A DNA stretch of 7,675 bases. It comes from Clostridium sp. AM22-11AC. Lineage in GTDB: Bacteria; Bacillota; Clostridia; Lachnospirales; Lachnospiraceae. Position numbers and translations under genes: made by a program. Of the stretch, positions 7,193-7,675 are shown one piece after another; the first letter of the stretch is position 1; every line of letters starts with the position of its first letter. Location: NCBI RefSeq assembly GCF_003473545.1, contig NZ_QUCM01000043.1:1-7675 (forward strand), given 5' to 3'. The notes beneath the pieces are model-generated. The model saw only the letters and a list, made by a program, of their open reading frames with translations, was not told where the DNA came from and searched no databases.

Positions 7193-7221
7193 TTGACATA
7201 TACTTCCAGCCATGATATTAT
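7193..7221 (+). promoter_or_regulatory. Upstream tRNA promoter P1
   Basis: A perfect TTGACA at 7193-7198 is 17 bp from TATTAT at 7216-7221, which is preceded by TGA, giving an extended -10. Expected start is near 7228, about 100 nt before the first tRNA. Its leader carries a small hairpin (TGCTG/CAGCA around 7230-7246) and then A-rich DNA leading into the second promoter. The tandem arrangement resembles promoter pairs of stable-RNA operons. Confidence 0.75.
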
Positions 7222-7286
7222 AACTGAGCTGCTGATGAACAGCAACAAAGTAAGAAAAAACAAGAAAAAATAAATTAAAAAAACTC

Positions 7287-7315
7287 TTGACAAAACGTTT
7301 CTTATCTTGTATAAT
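7287..7315 (+). promoter_or_regulatory. Consensus tRNA promoter P2
   Basis: Both hexamers are perfect: TTGACA at 7287-7292 and TATAAT at 7310-7315, with the ideal 17-bp spacer. Transcription would start near 7322, only about 8 nt before the mature 5' end of tRNA-Ser(UGA), which is typical for a tRNA operon promoter. A-runs at 7255-7260, 7265-7270 and 7277-7283, spaced by 10-12 nt, lie immediately upstream and look like an UP element. Strong, growth-linked expression is inference. Confidence 0.9.
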
Positions 7316-7329
7316 CGAAAAGCACGTTT

Positions 7330-7415
7330 GGAGAGATATCGAAGCGGTCATAACGAGGCGGTCTTGAAAACCGTTTGTCCGAAAGGGCGCGTGGGTTCGA
7401 ATCCCACTCTCTCCG
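7330..7415 (+). tRNA. trnS-UGA: tRNA-Ser(UGA)
   Basis: Folds by eye into a class II tRNA. Acceptor GGAGAGA (7330-7336) pairs with TCTCTCC (7408-7414). The D stem is TCG/CGA (7339-7341, 7354-7356). The anticodon stem at 7358-7362/7370-7374 closes the loop CTTGAAA, with anticodon TGA at 7365-7367, reading UCA and related serine codons. The variable arm GTCC-GAAA-GGGC (7377-7388) has a GNRA loop and is the long arm expected of tRNA-Ser. The T arm is GTGGG/CCCAC around TTCGAAT. Discriminator is G7415, followed by TTT: no CCA is encoded, so RNase Z and CCA-adding enzyme are needed. Confidence 0.97.
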
Positions 7416-7418
7416 TTT

Positions 7419-7459
7419 AGGGCAAACAAAACAAACTGCCCTTACAAATAAATATTTGT
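7419..7459 (+). other. Two inverted repeats in the tRNA spacer
   Basis: AGGGCA (7419-7424) pairs with TGCCCT (7437-7442) around a 12-nt A/C loop, beginning 3 nt after the tRNA-Ser(UGA) end. ACAAATA (7444-7450) and TATTTGT (7453-7459) form a second, AT-only inverted repeat. Neither has a U-tract, and I see no promoter before the second tRNA, so these are more likely processing-spacer structure than a terminator. Confidence 0.35.
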
Positions 7460-7474
7460 TTATGAATCAACCAA

Positions 7475-7563
7475 GCAGAAGTACCCAAGTGGTTGAAGGG
7501 GCTCCCCTGGAAAGGGAGTAGGTCGTTAGTAGCGGCGCGAGGGTTCAAATCCCTCCTTCTGCG
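7475..7563 (+). tRNA. trnS-GGA: tRNA-Ser(GGA)
   Basis: Class II tRNA by eye. Acceptor GCAGAAG (7475-7481) pairs with CTTCTGC (7556-7562). Anticodon stem CTCCC/GGGAG (7502-7506, 7514-7518) closes the loop CTGGAAA, with anticodon GGA at 7509-7511, reading UCC and UCU. A long variable arm lies at about 7519-7538, and the T arm is GAGGG/CCCTC (7539-7543, 7551-7555) around TTCAAAT. Discriminator is G7563, followed by TTA, so CCA is not encoded. It lies 59 nt behind tRNA-Ser(UGA) and is probably co-transcribed from P1/P2. Confidence 0.97.
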
Positions 7564-7566
7564 TTA

Positions 7567-7582
7567 CGAAACGTAAGTTTCG
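7567..7582 (+). other. Short hairpin after the tRNA pair
   Basis: CGAAAC (7567-7572) and GTTTCG (7577-7582) form a perfect six-pair stem around GTAA, starting 4 nt after the second tRNA. Only ATGTACCTTT follows, so terminator function is doubtful; it may limit 3' exonucleases or be chance. Confidence 0.3.
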
Positions 7583-7638
7583 ATGTACCTTTAAAATTAA
7601 AGACTGAATAATACACAAACCCTGAAAATTCTAAAATA

Positions 7639-7659
7639 AAAGGTCTGGTTTAGACCTTT
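7639..7659. terminator. Candidate terminator, better on the minus strand
   Basis: AAAGGTCT (7639-7646) and AGACCTTT (7652-7659) form a perfect eight-pair stem around GGTTT. On the plus strand the stem is followed by GAATTG, which is a poor U-tract. On the minus strand it is followed by TATTTTAG, which is better. It may end a convergent gene beyond the right edge, or act in both directions for the tRNA operon. A weaker TGAATT/AATTCA repeat (7659-7675) touches the window end. Confidence 0.45.
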
Positions 7660-7675
7660 GAATTGAGAAAATTCA

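Noticed and set aside
6727..7293. Minus-strand ORF over ispD and the tRNA promoter region
   Set aside because: Its Phe/Leu-rich, membrane-like translation comes from the complement of A-tracts and Lys codons; it has no ribosome binding site or family motif.
7118..7429. Minus-strand ORF beginning inside tRNA-Ser(UGA)
   Set aside because: Its N-terminal residues (GESGIRTHAP) are the well-known spurious translation of antisense tRNA-Ser sequence, often misannotated as a protein.
7475..7675. Phage or integrative element attachment site at the tRNA 3' end
   Set aside because: No integrase gene and no duplicated tRNA 3' segment occur within the window; the right flank would be needed to test this.

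Overview
The window reads as chromosomal core DNA of a low-to-moderate GC Gram-positive bacterium. The likely group is Clostridia, probably Lachnospiraceae-like. This rests on the AGGAGG-type ribosome binding sites, the purine-rich coding strand, sigma-A type promoters, a Tex/YdcI protein of Bacillus-like length, and tRNA genes without an encoded CCA end. The genus is inference. Every gene lies on the plus strand, and I see no mobile element, CRISPR array, phage gene or toxin-antitoxin pair.

Layout: a promoter-like sequence (11-39) precedes tex (78-2234). It is followed by tsaE (overlapping tex by 11 nt), tsaB (1-nt overlap with tsaE) and rimI (36-nt gap). A 142-nt gap with a strong hairpin leads to a small CxxC/CxxC protein of unknown function (4030-4272). 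A second gap holds a good extended -10 promoter and a structured leader for rnz (4414-5325), followed closely by tsaD (5381-6415) and ispD (6439-7140). The right end is a tRNA unit: two strong tandem promoters in A-tract-rich DNA, then tRNA-Ser(UGA) and tRNA-Ser(GGA), then AT-rich DNA with two hairpins.

How the genes work together: TsaE, TsaB and TsaD are three of the four bacterial proteins that make the universal t6A37 modification of ANN-decoding tRNAs; the fourth, TsaC/YwlC, is not in the window. RimI acetylates ribosomal protein S18 and commonly sits beside tsaB. RNase Z matures the 3' ends of tRNAs that lack an encoded CCA, and both serine tRNAs here are of that type. Tex is a nucleic-acid-binding factor and IspD belongs to the MEP isoprenoid pathway. 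The region is therefore mainly a translation/tRNA-maturation neighbourhood.

I found no clearly novel system. The least explained items are the small cysteine-knuckle protein inserted in the t6A/rimI cluster, the rnz leader (a bipartite hairpin with two tiny ORFs), the 12-nt periodic A-tract block downstream of ispD, and the hairpin overlapping a TATAAT after rimI.
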